A stretch of DNA of 10,693 nt from Rhodospirillaceae bacterium (GTDB lineage Bacteria; Pseudomonadota; Alphaproteobacteria; DSM-16000; Inquilinaceae): NCBI GenBank assembly GCA_020425485.1, contig JAGQRL010000233.1, forward strand, positions 1 to 10,693. Reading direction: 5' to 3'. This document shows, in pieces, positions 1 through 8,330 of this stretch. The notes under the pieces were generated by a model. That model was not told where the DNA came from and did no database searches. It saw only the letters and a program-made list of their open reading frames with translations. Each line of letters starts with the position of its first letter. Position 1 is the stretch's first letter. A program made the position numbers and the translations under genes.

Positions 1-260
1 TGGTCCTGGGTCGAGAAGATGTTGCAGCTCGACCAGCGAATGTCGGCGCCGAGCTCCGCGAGGGTCTCGATCAAGACCGCGGTCTGAATCGTCATGTGCA
101 GGCAGCCGGTGATGCGCGCGCCCTTGAGCGGCTGGGACTTGCCGTATTCCTCGCGCGTGGCCATCAGGCCGGGCATCTCGACCTGGGCGATCTCGATCTC
201 CTTGCGGCCCCATTCGGCGAGCTTGATGTCGGCGACCTTGTAGTCCGTGAATTCGCTCAT
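1..260 (-). CDS. ahcY: Adenosylhomocysteinase, N-terminal part (cut by window edge)
   Basis: This is the first 86 residues of S-adenosyl-L-homocysteine hydrolase, the cytosolic NAD-dependent enzyme that splits S-adenosylhomocysteine into adenosine and homocysteine in the methyl cycle. The N-terminus starts MSEFTDYKVADIKLAEWGRK, followed by the family segments EMPGLMATREEYG, ARITGCLHMTIQTAVLIETL and WSSCNIFSTQD, which belong to the substrate-binding domain. Family members are about 430-470 residues, so most of the protein, including the NAD domain, lies beyond the left edge. The ATG at 258-260 is the natural start because the match begins there; GCAGGA directly abuts it, so the ribosome site is not well spaced. 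It lies 93 bases after ptsI on the same strand, behind a terminator-like hairpin, so it may be expressed partly on its own. Its identity is very secure. Confidence 0.96.
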   Translation of the reverse strand, partial: MSEFTDYKVADIKLAEWGRKEIEIAQVEMPGLMATREEYGKSQPLKGARITGCLHMTIQTAVLIETLAELGADIRWSSCNIFSTQD

Positions 261-318
261 TCCTGCATATCCGTTCGTTCGGGTTTCGCGCGTGTCGCGG
301 GCGGGCGCTTCGCTTAAC

Positions 319-344
319 AAAAGGCGGCTGCCCAGTAAAGCCGC
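319..344 (-). terminator. Weak intrinsic terminator after ptsI
   Basis: Read on the minus strand, GCGGCT (344-339) and AGCCGC (329-324) form a perfect 6-bp stem with a 9-base loop. It is followed by CC and a run of four T (322-319), then GTT. It begins 10 bases after the ptsI stop codon, which is the expected place for the end of the PTS operon. The T run is short, so termination may be partial, with read-through into ahcY possible. Confidence 0.5.
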
Positions 345-353
345 ACTGCCCAC

Positions 354-2132
354 TCAGGCCAGTGCGTTGAAATCGTCGAGAAGCACCGCAACCATGCCGG
401 CATCGGCCTGGTCCATGATGGTCTGGGCCCGTCGCGTCGCCTCGCTGAGGTCGAGCGCGCGGACCCGCTGCTTGACCCGGGGCACCGCCGCCGAGGCCAT
501 GGAGAGGTCGCGGATGCCAAGGCCCAGCAGCAGCGCGGTCATGCGCTCGTCGCCGGCCATCTCGCCGCAGACGTTGACCGGGATGCGGGCGCGCAGGGCT
601 GCGCCCGTGGTGAACTGGATCAGGCGCAGCACCGCGGGGTGCAGCGGGCTGTAGAGGTGGGCCACCTGCTCGTCGCCGCGGTCGATGGCCAGCGTGTACA
701 TGATCAGGTCGTTGGTGCCGATGGCGAAGAAATCGCAGTTCATCGCCAGCGCATCGGCCGCCAGGGCCGCCCCCGGCACCTCGATCATCACGCCCAGCGG
801 CGGCAGGCTTTCCGCCGCGGCCACCCGGCGCCGGCGCAGCCGCCTCGCCACCCGCTCCAGGGTGGCGCGCACCGCCCGCACCTCCGCCACCGTGGAAACC
901 ATCGGCAGCAGGATGCGGGTCGGCCCGTGGGCGCCCGCCCGCAGCATGGCGGCAAGCTGGGTTTCCAGAAGCCGCGGCTCGCTCAGGCTGAGGCGGATGG
1001 CGCGCAGCCCCAGGGCCGGGTTGGTGGTGGTGCCCGTGCGGTGGTGCAGCGTTTCCGCCAGCTTGTCGCCGCCCACATCGATGGTGCGCAGCGTCACCGG
1101 CCGGCCCTTCATGCCGACCACGATGTCGCGCAGCACCGCGTACTGCTCCTCCTCGCTGGGCAGGTCGGAGCGGTTCATGAACAGGAACTCGGTGCGCAGC
1201 AGCCCGACGCCGTCGGCCCCCACCGCGTTGGCCAGGTCGACCTCGCGGGGCAGTTCGATATTGGCCATCAGCGACATCGCCACCAGGTCGCGCGTCTGCG
1301 CCGGCACCTTGGCGAGGCGCTTGAGCTGTTCGCGGTCGGCCGCCTGCTCCGCCCGCCGCTGCTCGAACGCCGTCAGCGTTTCCGGCGAAGGGTCGACCAC
1401 CACCAGCCCGTGGTCGCCGTCGACGATCACCAGGGCGCCGGCGCGGCATTCCAGCACGTCGGACGACACGCCCACCACCGCCGGCAGGTCGAGCGAGCGG
1501 GCCATGATGGCGGTGTGGCTTTCCGGGCCGCCCACCAGGGTGGCAAAGCCGCTGATCTGGCGCGGATCCATCAGTGCGGTGTCGGCCGGCGTCAGCTCCT
1601 CCGCCAGCACCACCGAGGCGGTGGGCAGGGTGGAAAAGGCGCGGTACTTGCGGTCCGTCAGGTTGCGGATGAGCCGGGTGGCGACGTCGCGGATGTCCTG
1701 CACCCGGCTCGACAGATAGGGGTCTTCCACCCGTTCGAACTGCTTGGCCACCTGGGCCAGTTCCGTCTGCACCGCCGCTTCGGCGTTGCACAGGCTGTTG
1801 ACGATGCGCTGCTCCACCCCGCGGATCAGCCGCGAGCCCCGGAGGATCGCCAGGTGGGCATCCATCAGGAAGCTCACATCCTCCGCGGCGGTGTCCGGCA
1901 GGGTGGCGGACTTCGAGCGCACCTTGCGCACCTGGCGCACGGATTTCGCCACCGCCCCCTGGAACCGGGCGATCTCGCTCTCCACCCGGTCCTTAGTGAT
2001 GCGGTACTCGGGCACCTGCTGGAAACCGGTATCGACCACGTGGGCGGGCCCGATCGCCACCCCCGGGGACACACCGATTCCCTTGTGGACCCGTTCCGGC
2101 CCTGCTGTCCGGTCGTAGTCTCTAGTCCTCAT
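354..2132 (-). CDS. ptsI: PTS enzyme I (phosphoenolpyruvate-protein phosphotransferase), no GAF domain
   Basis: A 592-residue cytosolic enzyme I that autophosphorylates from PEP and passes the phosphate to HPr. Residues about 15-145 form the HPr-binding N-terminal region. The phospho-histidine is His206 in GGPESHTAIMAR. The C-terminal PEP-binding barrel shows GLLRTEFLFM (310-319), TLRTIDVGGDK (347-357), IGTNDLIMYTLAIDR (471-485) and the acid/base cysteine Cys522 in VCGEMAGD. The length matches PtsI (about 575), not the nitrogen-type PtsP (about 750), which carries an N-terminal GAF domain that is absent here. The ATG at 2130-2132 overlaps the end of ptsH by 11 bases and has only a weak ribosome site, so translation is probably coupled. 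Databases may name this gene ptsP regardless. All motifs look intact. Confidence 0.97.
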   Translation of the reverse strand: MRTRDYDRTAGPERVHKGIGVSPGVAIGPAHVVDTGFQQVPEYRITKDRVESEIARFQGAVAKSVRQVRKVRSKSATLPDTAAEDVSFLMDAHLAILRGSRLIRGVEQRIVNSLCNAEAAVQTELAQVAKQFERVEDPYLSSRVQDIRDVATRLIRNLTDRKYRAFSTLPTASVVLAEELTPADTALMDPRQISGFATLVGGPESHTAIMARSLDLPAVVGVSSDVLECRAGALVIVDGDHGLVVVDPSPETLTAFEQRRAEQAADREQLKRLAKVPAQTRDLVAMSLMANIELPREVDLANAVGADGVGLLRTEFLFMNRSDLPSEEEQYAVLRDIVVGMKGRPVTLRTIDVGGDKLAETLHHRTGTTTNPALGLRAIRLSLSEPRLLETQLAAMLRAGAHGPTRILLPMVSTVAEVRAVRATLERVARRLRRRRVAAAESLPPLGVMIEVPGAALAADALAMNCDFFAIGTNDLIMYTLAIDRGDEQVAHLYSPLHPAVLRLIQFTTGAALRARIPVNVCGEMAGDERMTALLLGLGIRDLSMASAAVPRVKQRVRALDLSEATRRAQTIMDQADAGMVAVLLDDFNALA

Positions 2133-2445
2133 CGAACTTGCGTGCCACCAGCGCGCCGAGCGCGTCCATCACCGCGTCCGCCTGGGGGCCGCTGGCCCGG
2201 ATCGTGATGGTCGATCCCTGGGTCGCTGCCAGAACCATCAGCCCCATGATGCTGTCGCCGCCTATGGTCATGCCGTTGTGGCTGACGCTGACCTGGGCGT
2301 CGAAGGATTTGACCACGCGGACGAACTTGGCCGCCGCCCGGGCGTGCAGCCCCCGTTGATTGCAGATCTCCGCCTGGCGTTCGAGCCCGCCGGGCGGCAT
2401 GCCGTCCTGCGGTTCCGTCGGTTCGAAGGCCGGCGTGTCGGTCAT
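2122..2445 (-). CDS. ptsH: HPr phosphocarrier protein
   Basis: A small cytosolic phosphocarrier that receives phosphate from enzyme I and passes it to EIIA. The catalytic histidine is His34 in NQRGLHARAAAKFV. Ser65 in IGGDSIMGLMVLAA occupies the place of the Ser46 site that HprK phosphorylates, so both control sites are present. With the ATG at 2443-2445 it has 107 residues, about 15 more than a typical HPr. That ATG overlaps the EIIA stop codon in an ATGA junction. A second in-frame ATG (2398-2400, Met16) has AGGA a few bases upstream and would give 92 residues, closer to the family norm, so the start is uncertain. It ends 11 bases inside ptsI. A longer open frame extending to 2880 is only frame read-through across the EIIA gene. 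Confidence 0.95.
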   Translation of the reverse strand: MTDTPAFEPTEPQDGMPPGGLERQAEICNQRGLHARAAAKFVRVVKSFDAQVSVSHNGMTIGGDSIMGLMVLAATQGSTITIRASGPQADAVMDALGALVARKFDED

Positions 2446-2857
2446 TTGCGGGCCGCCAACAGGCTGGAGGCGATGTTGATGTATTTCTGCCCGGCCTCGC
2501 GCGCCTGGGCCACGGCATCCGCCAGATCGCCGCTGTGGCGCACGGACGCCAGCTTGATCAGCATCGGCAGGTTCACCCCGGCCAGCACCTCGACATGCGC
2601 CTTGTCCATGATCGAGATGGCCAGGTTGGAGGGGGTGCCGCCGAACATGTCGGTCAGCAGCACGGTGCCCTTGCCCGTGTCCACCGCCTGGACCTTTTCC
2701 AGGATCTCCATGCGGCGCTGTTCCATATCGTCGTCGGGGCCGATGCACACCGCCAGCACGCCGCTCTGTGGGCCGACGACATGCTCCATCGCTGCGATGA
2801 ACTCCTGGGCAAGCTGCCCATGGGTGACCAGGACGAGGCCGATGATTGGGGTATCTG

Positions 2858-2861
<4 letters not shown>
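2442..2861 (-). CDS. manX: PTS mannose-family EIIA component (regulatory)
   Basis: A 139-residue stand-alone EIIA of the mannose/fructose/sorbose family. The phosphorylated histidine is His14 in GLVLVTHGQLAQEF, and the second family motif LLTDMFGGTPSNLA lies at 68-81. Unlike E. coli ManX it is not fused to an EIIB domain, and no EIIB, EIIC or EIID gene is in the window. It is therefore most likely the end of a regulatory phosphorelay from HPr rather than part of a sugar importer. GGAG lies about 8 bases before the ATG. The start overlaps the rapZ stop and the end overlaps the ptsH start, both as 4-base ATGA junctions. The phospho-dependent partner in this organism cannot be told from the sequence. 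The symbol is used by family analogy. Confidence 0.93.
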
Positions 2862-3766
<905 letters not shown>

Positions 3767-3769
3767 GGC

Positions 3770-4270
3770 TCAGGGCTCCCCGGCGCCGCTTGGCGGCAGC
3801 ATCCGGCGCAGCACCGCGCGGATCTTGGCCGACGTCGACGGCAGGTGCGGATCGGCAACGAAGCTGGCGATGCGGATGCCGGCGAGCTGCGCCGTCGTCG
3901 CCTCGCCCCAGCCCGCCGTGGGCTTGCCGGCGGCAGCGGGTCCGCCCGGCACCAGATCGACCACCAGGGCGAGCGGTGCAGAGGCGACCGCCGGCAGTTC
4001 CAGCAGGCCGACATCGTCGAGGCTGAGGCAGCCGTGCTGTTCGGGCGGCCCGCCGACCACGGCCGCCGCCCCATCGGCCCACACCAGGCTGACATCGTCG
4101 GCGATCAGCCGCGCCCCGGCATCGATCAGGCACAAGGCCAGCTCCGACTTGCCGCAGCCCGACGGCCCGCGCAGCAGCACGCCGCGCCCATCGATGGCGA
4201 CGCTGGTGGCGTGGACGACCTGGGCACCCACCGCCGGCGGTGGGCCGGCCGCCGCCCCGTCGTCAGTCAT
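3770..4270 (-). CDS. hprK: HPr kinase/phosphorylase, short alphaproteobacterial form
   Basis: A 166-residue catalytic-domain-only HprK, about half the length of the Firmicutes enzyme, which has an extra N-terminal domain; short forms are usual in alphaproteobacteria. It would phosphorylate HPr on Ser65 and possibly reverse this. The P-loop is GPSGCGKSELAL (35-46), preceded by VHATSVAIDGRGVLL, and LIADDVSLV (55-63) holds the paired aspartates. The segment where the family signature EVRGxG is expected reads GCLSLDDVGLLELP (80-93), so that motif looks degraded, although the following APLALVVDL matches well. The ATG at 4268-4270 is chosen because homology starts near it and it overlaps the chvG stop by 8 bases. 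An open frame continues upstream to 4501 but lies wholly inside chvG. The stop is 3 bases before rapZ. Confidence 0.93.
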   Translation of the reverse strand: MTDDGAAAGPPPAVGAQVVHATSVAIDGRGVLLRGPSGCGKSELALCLIDAGARLIADDVSLVWADGAAAVVGGPPEQHGCLSLDDVGLLELPAVASAPLALVVDLVPGGPAAAGKPTAGWGEATTAQLAGIRIASFVADPHLPSTSAKIRAVLRRMLPPSGAGEP

Positions 4271-6101
4271 GGCGCCTAGTGCCCGAAGGGGAAGCCTGGG
4301 CCGGAAGCTGGACATGGAACACCGCACCCGTCTTCTCCGTCCGGTTGCGCGCGAAGATCCGACCCTCGTGGGCGACGATGATCTGTTTGGAGATGGCCAG
4401 GCCAAGTCCGGAATGGTTGCCGAAGTCCTCTCCGGCCGGACGTTCGGTGTAGAACCGATCGAAGATGGCGTCCAGCTTGGCCGGCGGTATGCCGGGACCA
4501 TCGTCGGTGATGGTCACCTCGACCATGCGGCCTTCCCGGCGCAGCGCCAGGGCGATCACCCCGTCCTGCGGGCTGAAGGTGACGGCATTGGTGATGAGGT
4601 TGCGGAACACCTGGACCAGCCGGCTTTCCAGGCCGGACACCACATAGGGACCGCCGGTGGCGATGGTGAGCGCGAACAGCGGGCCGTCGCGGTCCTCGCC
4701 GGTCGCCTGGTACAGCTCGTACAGCATCTCCACCACCGCGCGCACATCCACCGGCTCGCCGCGCGCCCGCGACAGCTCGGCATCCAGCCGCGAGGCATCG
4801 GAAATGTCGGTGATCAGGCGGTCGAGGCGCTGCACATCCTTCAGGATGATGGCCATCAGCCGGCGCTGCTGGTCGGGATTGGTCACCCGTGCTGTGGTTT
4901 CCACCGCACTGCGCAGCGAGGTCAGCGGGTTCTTGATCTCATGGGCCACGTCGGCGGCGAAGCGTTCGATGGCGTCCATGCGCGCCCACAGGGCCGCCGT
5001 CATCTCGCGCAGCGCCCCGGACAGCTCGCCGATCTCGTCGCGCCGGCGGGTGAAGTCGGGGATGGCGGTGTGCCGGGCCTGGCCGTGGCGCACCGCATCG
5101 GCCGCCAGCGCCAGGCGGCGGATCGGCCGGGTGATGGTGCCCGACAGGTAGAGCGACAGCAGCACGGTGATGCTGAGCGCGATCAGGAACACGCCGACGA
5201 TCTCGGTCCGCAGGGTGCGCAGGGAGTCCGCGATGGCGGTATCGTCGCGGGTCAGCAGCACCGCGCCGATGACCACGCGCAGCCGCTGCACCGGTACCGC
5301 CACCCCCAGCAGCATGCGGTCGTGGCCCACTGTCCAGATCTGCCGGCTGGGCGAACCGGACAGCGCGCGGCGCACCACCGTGTAGTCGTTGGCGTTCTGC
5401 TCCGCCTCCTCGCGGTAGGCCGGCCACTGCTTGCGCGAGGGCAGCATGTCGGTCACCCAGTCGTAGACCGAATCGAACATGCGGCGGTACCAGGGCTCCT
5501 CCGTCGGCATCGCCAGGGGCTGGATTTCCACCGCTCCGCCGGGACCGCTGAGCATGCGGCTGTCGGCGATCAGGCTGCCGTCCGCCACGCTGAACAGGCG
5601 CGCCCGCGTCGCCGTGGTCTCGTGCAGGCGGCGCAGCATCTGGCGCGCCTCGCCGATGTCCAGCAGCGGCAGCTCGTCGATCCCGCCGACCGTCGCCCCC
5701 TCGGCGATGGCGCCGGAGATGATGGTGCCTTCCGTCAGCAGGCTTTCCAGTTCCGATTGGATCAGCCGCTGCTCGTACTGGCCGAGATAGAGCAGCCCGC
5801 CCACCAGCAGCACCAGTGCCAGGCTGTTGATCGCCAGCACGCGCAAGGTGAGCTTGGAAATGAAGCGGCCGCGCCGGCGCGGCAGCCCTGCCTGCTCGAT
5901 GAGGCTGTCGAGATCCTCATCCTGCGTTTCGGGCGCCTTGGCGGCCTTGCCGCGGCGCCCCTTGGGCGGCCGCTTGCGCGTGTCCTCCTCCCCCGGAGCG
6001 GCACGCTTGCGCGGCGGTGCGGACCCGTTGGAGCCGCGCCGGTCTGGCGGCGCCAGATCGTCCGGCGCACGCAGATGAGTGCTGGTCGTGTCCGCTTGCA
6101 T
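4263..6101 (-). CDS. chvG: ChvG-type sensor histidine kinase
   Basis: A membrane histidine kinase partnered with ChvI. From the ATG at 6099-6101 it has 612 residues. A proline- and basic-rich cytoplasmic head (about 1-82) precedes the first membrane helix (about 88-107, LAINSLALVLLVGGLLYL). A periplasmic sensor region of about 190 residues follows, then a second helix (about 300-320), a HAMP linker, the H-box FAADVAHEIKNPLTSLRSAV with phospho-acceptor His387, the N-box NLITNAVTFSP, and ATP-lid motifs DDGPGIP and GLGLAISK. A GTG 12 bases upstream (6113) would add four residues; GGTGA upstream of the ATG slightly favours the ATG. The 102-base gap from chvI is GC-rich and shows no clear terminator. 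In rhizobia and Brucella the homologues (ExoS, BvrS) control envelope and host-association genes. It overlaps hprK by 8 bases. Confidence 0.95.
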   Translation of the reverse strand: MQADTTSTHLRAPDDLAPPDRRGSNGSAPPRKRAAPGEEDTRKRPPKGRRGKAAKAPETQDEDLDSLIEQAGLPRRRGRFISKLTLRVLAINSLALVLLVGGLLYLGQYEQRLIQSELESLLTEGTIISGAIAEGATVGGIDELPLLDIGEARQMLRRLHETTATRARLFSVADGSLIADSRMLSGPGGAVEIQPLAMPTEEPWYRRMFDSVYDWVTDMLPSRKQWPAYREEAEQNANDYTVVRRALSGSPSRQIWTVGHDRMLLGVAVPVQRLRVVIGAVLLTRDDTAIADSLRTLRTEIVGVFLIALSITVLLSLYLSGTITRPIRRLALAADAVRHGQARHTAIPDFTRRRDEIGELSGALREMTAALWARMDAIERFAADVAHEIKNPLTSLRSAVETTARVTNPDQQRRLMAIILKDVQRLDRLITDISDASRLDAELSRARGEPVDVRAVVEMLYELYQATGEDRDGPLFALTIATGGPYVVSGLESRLVQVFRNLITNAVTFSPQDGVIALALRREGRMVEVTITDDGPGIPPAKLDAIFDRFYTERPAGEDFGNHSGLGLAISKQIIVAHEGRIFARNRTEKTGAVFHVQLPAQASPSGTRRHD

Positions 6102-6203
6102 GGGGGCTTTCACCGGCAGCCGCGAGCCAGCAGTGTCACCGACGGTTCATCAGCGTCAAGCCCGCCCGGCGCCGGCCAGCGGCCGACGGGGCGCCGATGC
6201 CCA

Positions 6204-6902
6204 TCACGGTTCCTTGTAGCGGTACCCGACACCGTACAGCGTCTCGATCTGGTTGAACTCCGGATCGATCGCCTTGAACTTCTTGCGGATGCGCTTGATG
6301 TGGCTGTCGATGGTGCGGTCGTCGACATAGATGTGCTCGCCATAGGCGGCGTCCATCAGCATGTCGCGGCTCTTCACATGGCCGGGCCGCACCGCCAACG
6401 CCTTCACCAGCAGGAATTCGGTCACCGTCAGCTCGATCTGCTGGGCGCGCCAAGTGCAGGCATGGCGATCGCTGTCCAGCACCAGGTCGCCGCGCGCCAC
6501 CAGGGCGTTGGGGTCCACTTCCGGCCCCGCCTCGGAGATCTGATGGCGGCGCAGCAGCGCGCGGATGCGTTCGATCAGCAGGCGCTGGGAGAACGGCTTC
6601 TTGATGTAGTCGTCCGCCCCCATGCGCAGGCCCAGCAGCTCGTCCACCTCATCGTCCTTGGAGGTGAGGAAGATCACCGGCATCTGCGTGGTCTGGCGCA
6701 GCCGCGTCAGCAGTTCCATGCCGTCCATGCGCGGCATCTTGATATCGAGCACCGCGATGTCCGACGGGCGCGTCGATAGGCCGCGCAATGCTTCGTCGCC
6801 ATCGGCGTAGGTGCGCACTTCGAATCCCTCGGCCTCCAGCGCGATCGACACCGAAGTCAGGATGTTGCGGTCGTCGTCGACCAAGGCCACCGTCTGCGTC
6901 AC
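6204..6902 (-). CDS. chvI: ChvI-type response regulator
   Basis: A 232-residue OmpR-family response regulator, a cytosolic DNA-binding protein phosphorylated by ChvG. The receiver domain (1-120) has the acidic cluster DDD at 9-11, the phospho-acceptor Asp53 in VLDIKMPRMDG, Thr80 and the conserved lysine at 102 in KKPF. The C-terminal winged helix (about 130-230) shows LTVTEFLLVKALA, DDRTIDSHIKRIRKKF and the closing YGVGYRYKEP. The start is GTG (6900-6902), strongly supported by GGGAGGGA placed about 8 bases upstream on the minus strand. It is the first gene of the set and is divergent from the HugZ-like gene. Homologues include ExoS/ChvI of Sinorhizobium and BvrR of Brucella. The closest alternative would be another OmpR-type regulator, but the context makes ChvI clear. 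Confidence 0.96.
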   Translation of the reverse strand: MTQTVALVDDDRNILTSVSIALEAEGFEVRTYADGDEALRGLSTRPSDIAVLDIKMPRMDGMELLTRLRQTTQMPVIFLTSKDDEVDELLGLRMGADDYIKKPFSQRLLIERIRALLRRHQISEAGPEVDPNALVARGDLVLDSDRHACTWRAQQIELTVTEFLLVKALAVRPGHVKSRDMLMDAAYGEHIYVDDRTIDSHIKRIRKKFKAIDPEFNQIETLYGVGYRYKEP

Positions 6903-7078
6903 TTTCGGTCCCTCCCCAATGCCCCATTAACCACGCGCAGGCGTGGTCAGGCTCAGACCATCGGCCGTCACTGTGGCTGCCGTGCGACAGAATGGAGTAT
7001 ATCTGCCCCAAGCTCTCCCCATATATGGCCGCCCGTGGCGTTTCAAGCGCGGCGCTGCGGCACCACACGGCACGACAC
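6903..7078. promoter_or_regulatory. Divergent control region between chvI and the HugZ-like gene
   Basis: This 176-base spacer separates two divergent genes and contains the only AT-richer patch nearby (6991-7028). On the minus strand TATACT (7001-6996) is a good -10 candidate for chvI, but no convincing -35 lies 16-18 bases upstream. CCATATATGG (7019-7028) is a perfect 10-bp palindrome. Closer to chvI, ACCACGC and GCGTGGT (6930-6936 and 6941-6947) form a perfect 7-bp hairpin with a GCAG loop, overlapping a 5-bp repeat TGGTC/GACCA (6944-6948, 6956-6960). These could be operator or leader-RNA elements; the functional reading is inference. Confidence 0.4.
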
Positions 7079-7801
7079 ATGAACGATACACCGATCGGAG
7101 CGGCGGATCTGGCCCGCCGGCTGCTGCGCGGCGTCGACAAAGCGGCCCTGGCAACCCTGATGGCGGACGGCGGCGCGCCCTACTGCTCGCTGGTCCAGGT
7201 CGCCACCGCGGACGACGGAAGCCCGCTGCTGCTGCTGTCGACCCTGGCGGTGCACACGGCCAACCTGAAGGCCGACCCGCGCATCTCGCTGCTGTTCGAC
7301 GGGACCGCGGTGCATGGCGCGACGCTGGAAGGCCCGCGGCTGTCCCTCCTCGGCACCATCGGTGTCAGTGACAACCCGGCCCACCGCGCGCGCTACCTGG
7401 CGCGCCACCCCGAGGCCGGCCTGTTCGCCGACTTCACCGATTTCGCCATCTATGCGGTGACGGTGACGGCCGCCCATCTGGTGGCCGGTTTCGGGCGCAT
7501 CGATTGGATCGACCCCAGGCAGATCGTCCGCCCCGCCCCGCCGGCGCTGGCGGCCGCGGAGGCCGGCATCCTCGCCCACATGAACGAAGATCATGCCGAC
7601 GCCATCCTGCTCTATGCGGAAGTTCTGGCGGAAGCGCCGGTCGGCCCTTGGCGGATGACCGGCATCGACACCGACGGGATCGATCTGCGCGCCGGCGGCC
7701 GGGTGGCCCGGGTGGCGTTCGACGCTCCGGTGACCGACCCGGTCGGTGCGCGCCATGGGCTGATCGCGCTGGTGGCGCGCGCCCGTGGAGAAAAGGGCTG
7801 A
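7079..7801 (+). CDS. HugZ-like pyridoxamine-oxidase-fold protein (putative heme utilisation)
   Basis: A 240-residue cytosolic protein with an N-terminal split-barrel of the pyridoxamine 5'-phosphate oxidase type (about 10-150) and a C-terminal DUF2470-like domain marked by ILAHMNEDHADAILLYAE (164-181). This two-part plan is that of HugZ-family proteins, some of which bind and break down heme; others have no known substrate. Family-like segments include ALATLMADGGAPYCSLVQVA and TANLKADPRISLLFDG. No clear ribosome site precedes the ATG at 7079-7081. In-frame ATGs at 6992 and 7025 would add 29 or 18 residues that look unlike the family, so the downstream start is preferred. It is divergent from chvI and followed after 88 bases by sufE on the same strand. 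Heme oxygenase activity is only inferred from the fold. Confidence 0.85.
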   Translation: MNDTPIGAADLARRLLRGVDKAALATLMADGGAPYCSLVQVATADDGSPLLLLSTLAVHTANLKADPRISLLFDGTAVHGATLEGPRLSLLGTIGVSDNPAHRARYLARHPEAGLFADFTDFAIYAVTVTAAHLVAGFGRIDWIDPRQIVRPAPPALAAAEAGILAHMNEDHADAILLYAEVLAEAPVGPWRMTGIDTDGIDLRAGGRVARVAFDAPVTDPVGARHGLIALVARARGEKG

Positions 7802-7819
7802 ATGCCACCGAACTGGCGG

Positions 7820-7848
7820 TTGGTCCCGGCCGGCCCGCAACCTATGTT
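7820..7848 (+). promoter_or_regulatory. Candidate promoter before sufE
   Basis: TTGGTC (7820-7825) and TATGTT (7843-7848) resemble -35 and -10 boxes, separated by the ideal 17 bases, about 40 bases upstream of the sufE start. They lie in the 88-base gap after the HugZ-like gene. If real, sufE could be transcribed separately from it. This is a pattern match only. Confidence 0.35.
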
Positions 7849-7889
7849 CGATCTGAGAACTGAAACGCGAGCGGCAAACGGGCGGACCC

Positions 7890-8327
7890 TTGGACGCAGA
7901 CCCCCAAACTTCCATCGACGACCTGATCGACGAGTTCGAGTTCTTCGATTCGTGGGAGGACCGCTACCGCTATCTGATCGATCTGGGACGCCGCAGGGCG
8001 CATCTGGACGAGGCGGACATGGTGCCGGCCAACAAGGTGGAAGGCTGCATGAGCCAGGTGTGGCTGACCGCCAGGGTGGAACCGGGCGACCCGCCGCACC
8101 TGTTCTTCCAGGCCGACAGCGATGCCCATATCGTGCGCGGGCTGATCGCCGTGCTGCTGATCGCCTATTCCGGCCGCACGCCCCAGGAGATCCTGGACGT
8201 CGACATCGAGGACGTGTTCCGCCGGCTGGGGCTGGAAGAGCATCTGTCGCCCAACCGGCGCAACGGCTTTTTCGCCATGACCAGCACCATCCGGCGCTAC
8301 GCGTCGGCCGCCGCGGCCGCCGCCTGA
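7890..8327 (+). CDS. sufE: SufE-family cysteine desulfuration protein
   Basis: A 145-residue cytosolic sulfur-transfer protein. In the family it takes persulfide sulfur from the cysteine desulfurase SufS onto its own cysteine and hands it to the Fe-S cluster assembly machinery. The acceptor is Cys53 in NKVEGCMSQVWL, the family's most diagnostic motif. Other family segments are DEFEFFDSWEDRYRYLIDLG (14-33), the stretch around AYSGRTP and the closing LSPNRRNGFFAMTSTIR. The start is a rare TTG (7890-7892). The frame is closed by TGA at 7854-7856, no ATG or GTG lies between, and the first internal ATG would remove conserved residues. GGCGGA sits just upstream at short spacing. The C-terminus is a run of alanines. 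No other suf gene is in the window, so this is a stand-alone SufE. Confidence 0.93.
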   Translation: MDADPQTSIDDLIDEFEFFDSWEDRYRYLIDLGRRRAHLDEADMVPANKVEGCMSQVWLTARVEPGDPPHLFFQADSDAHIVRGLIAVLLIAYSGRTPQEILDVDIEDVFRRLGLEEHLSPNRRNGFFAMTSTIRRYASAAAAAA

Positions 8328-8330
8328 TCC

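Noticed and set aside
261..353. Possible S-adenosylhomocysteine or S-adenosylmethionine riboswitch before ahcY
   Set aside because: The 93-base leader lacks the conserved core of the riboswitch classes I can recall, such as GAGGAGCG. Only the ptsI terminator-like hairpin is visible.
639..2207. Long plus-strand open frame opposite ptsI
   Set aside because: It is an antisense frame to an intact enzyme I with all active-site motifs. Its His/Gln/Arg-rich product is typical of shadow frames.
4271..4501. Longer hprK starting inside chvG
   Set aside because: The added residues are a shadow of the chvG kinase domain and do not match the HprK N-terminal domain; the ATG at 4270 fits the short-form family.
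6992..7078. Earlier in-frame starts for the HugZ-like gene
   Set aside because: The added residues do not resemble the family, and neither ATG has a ribosome site. They also overlap the likely promoter region.
8301..8324. GCC/GCG run at the end of sufE as a possible repeat element
   Set aside because: It simply encodes a short alanine tail in GC-rich DNA and has no repeat unit structure beyond codon bias.
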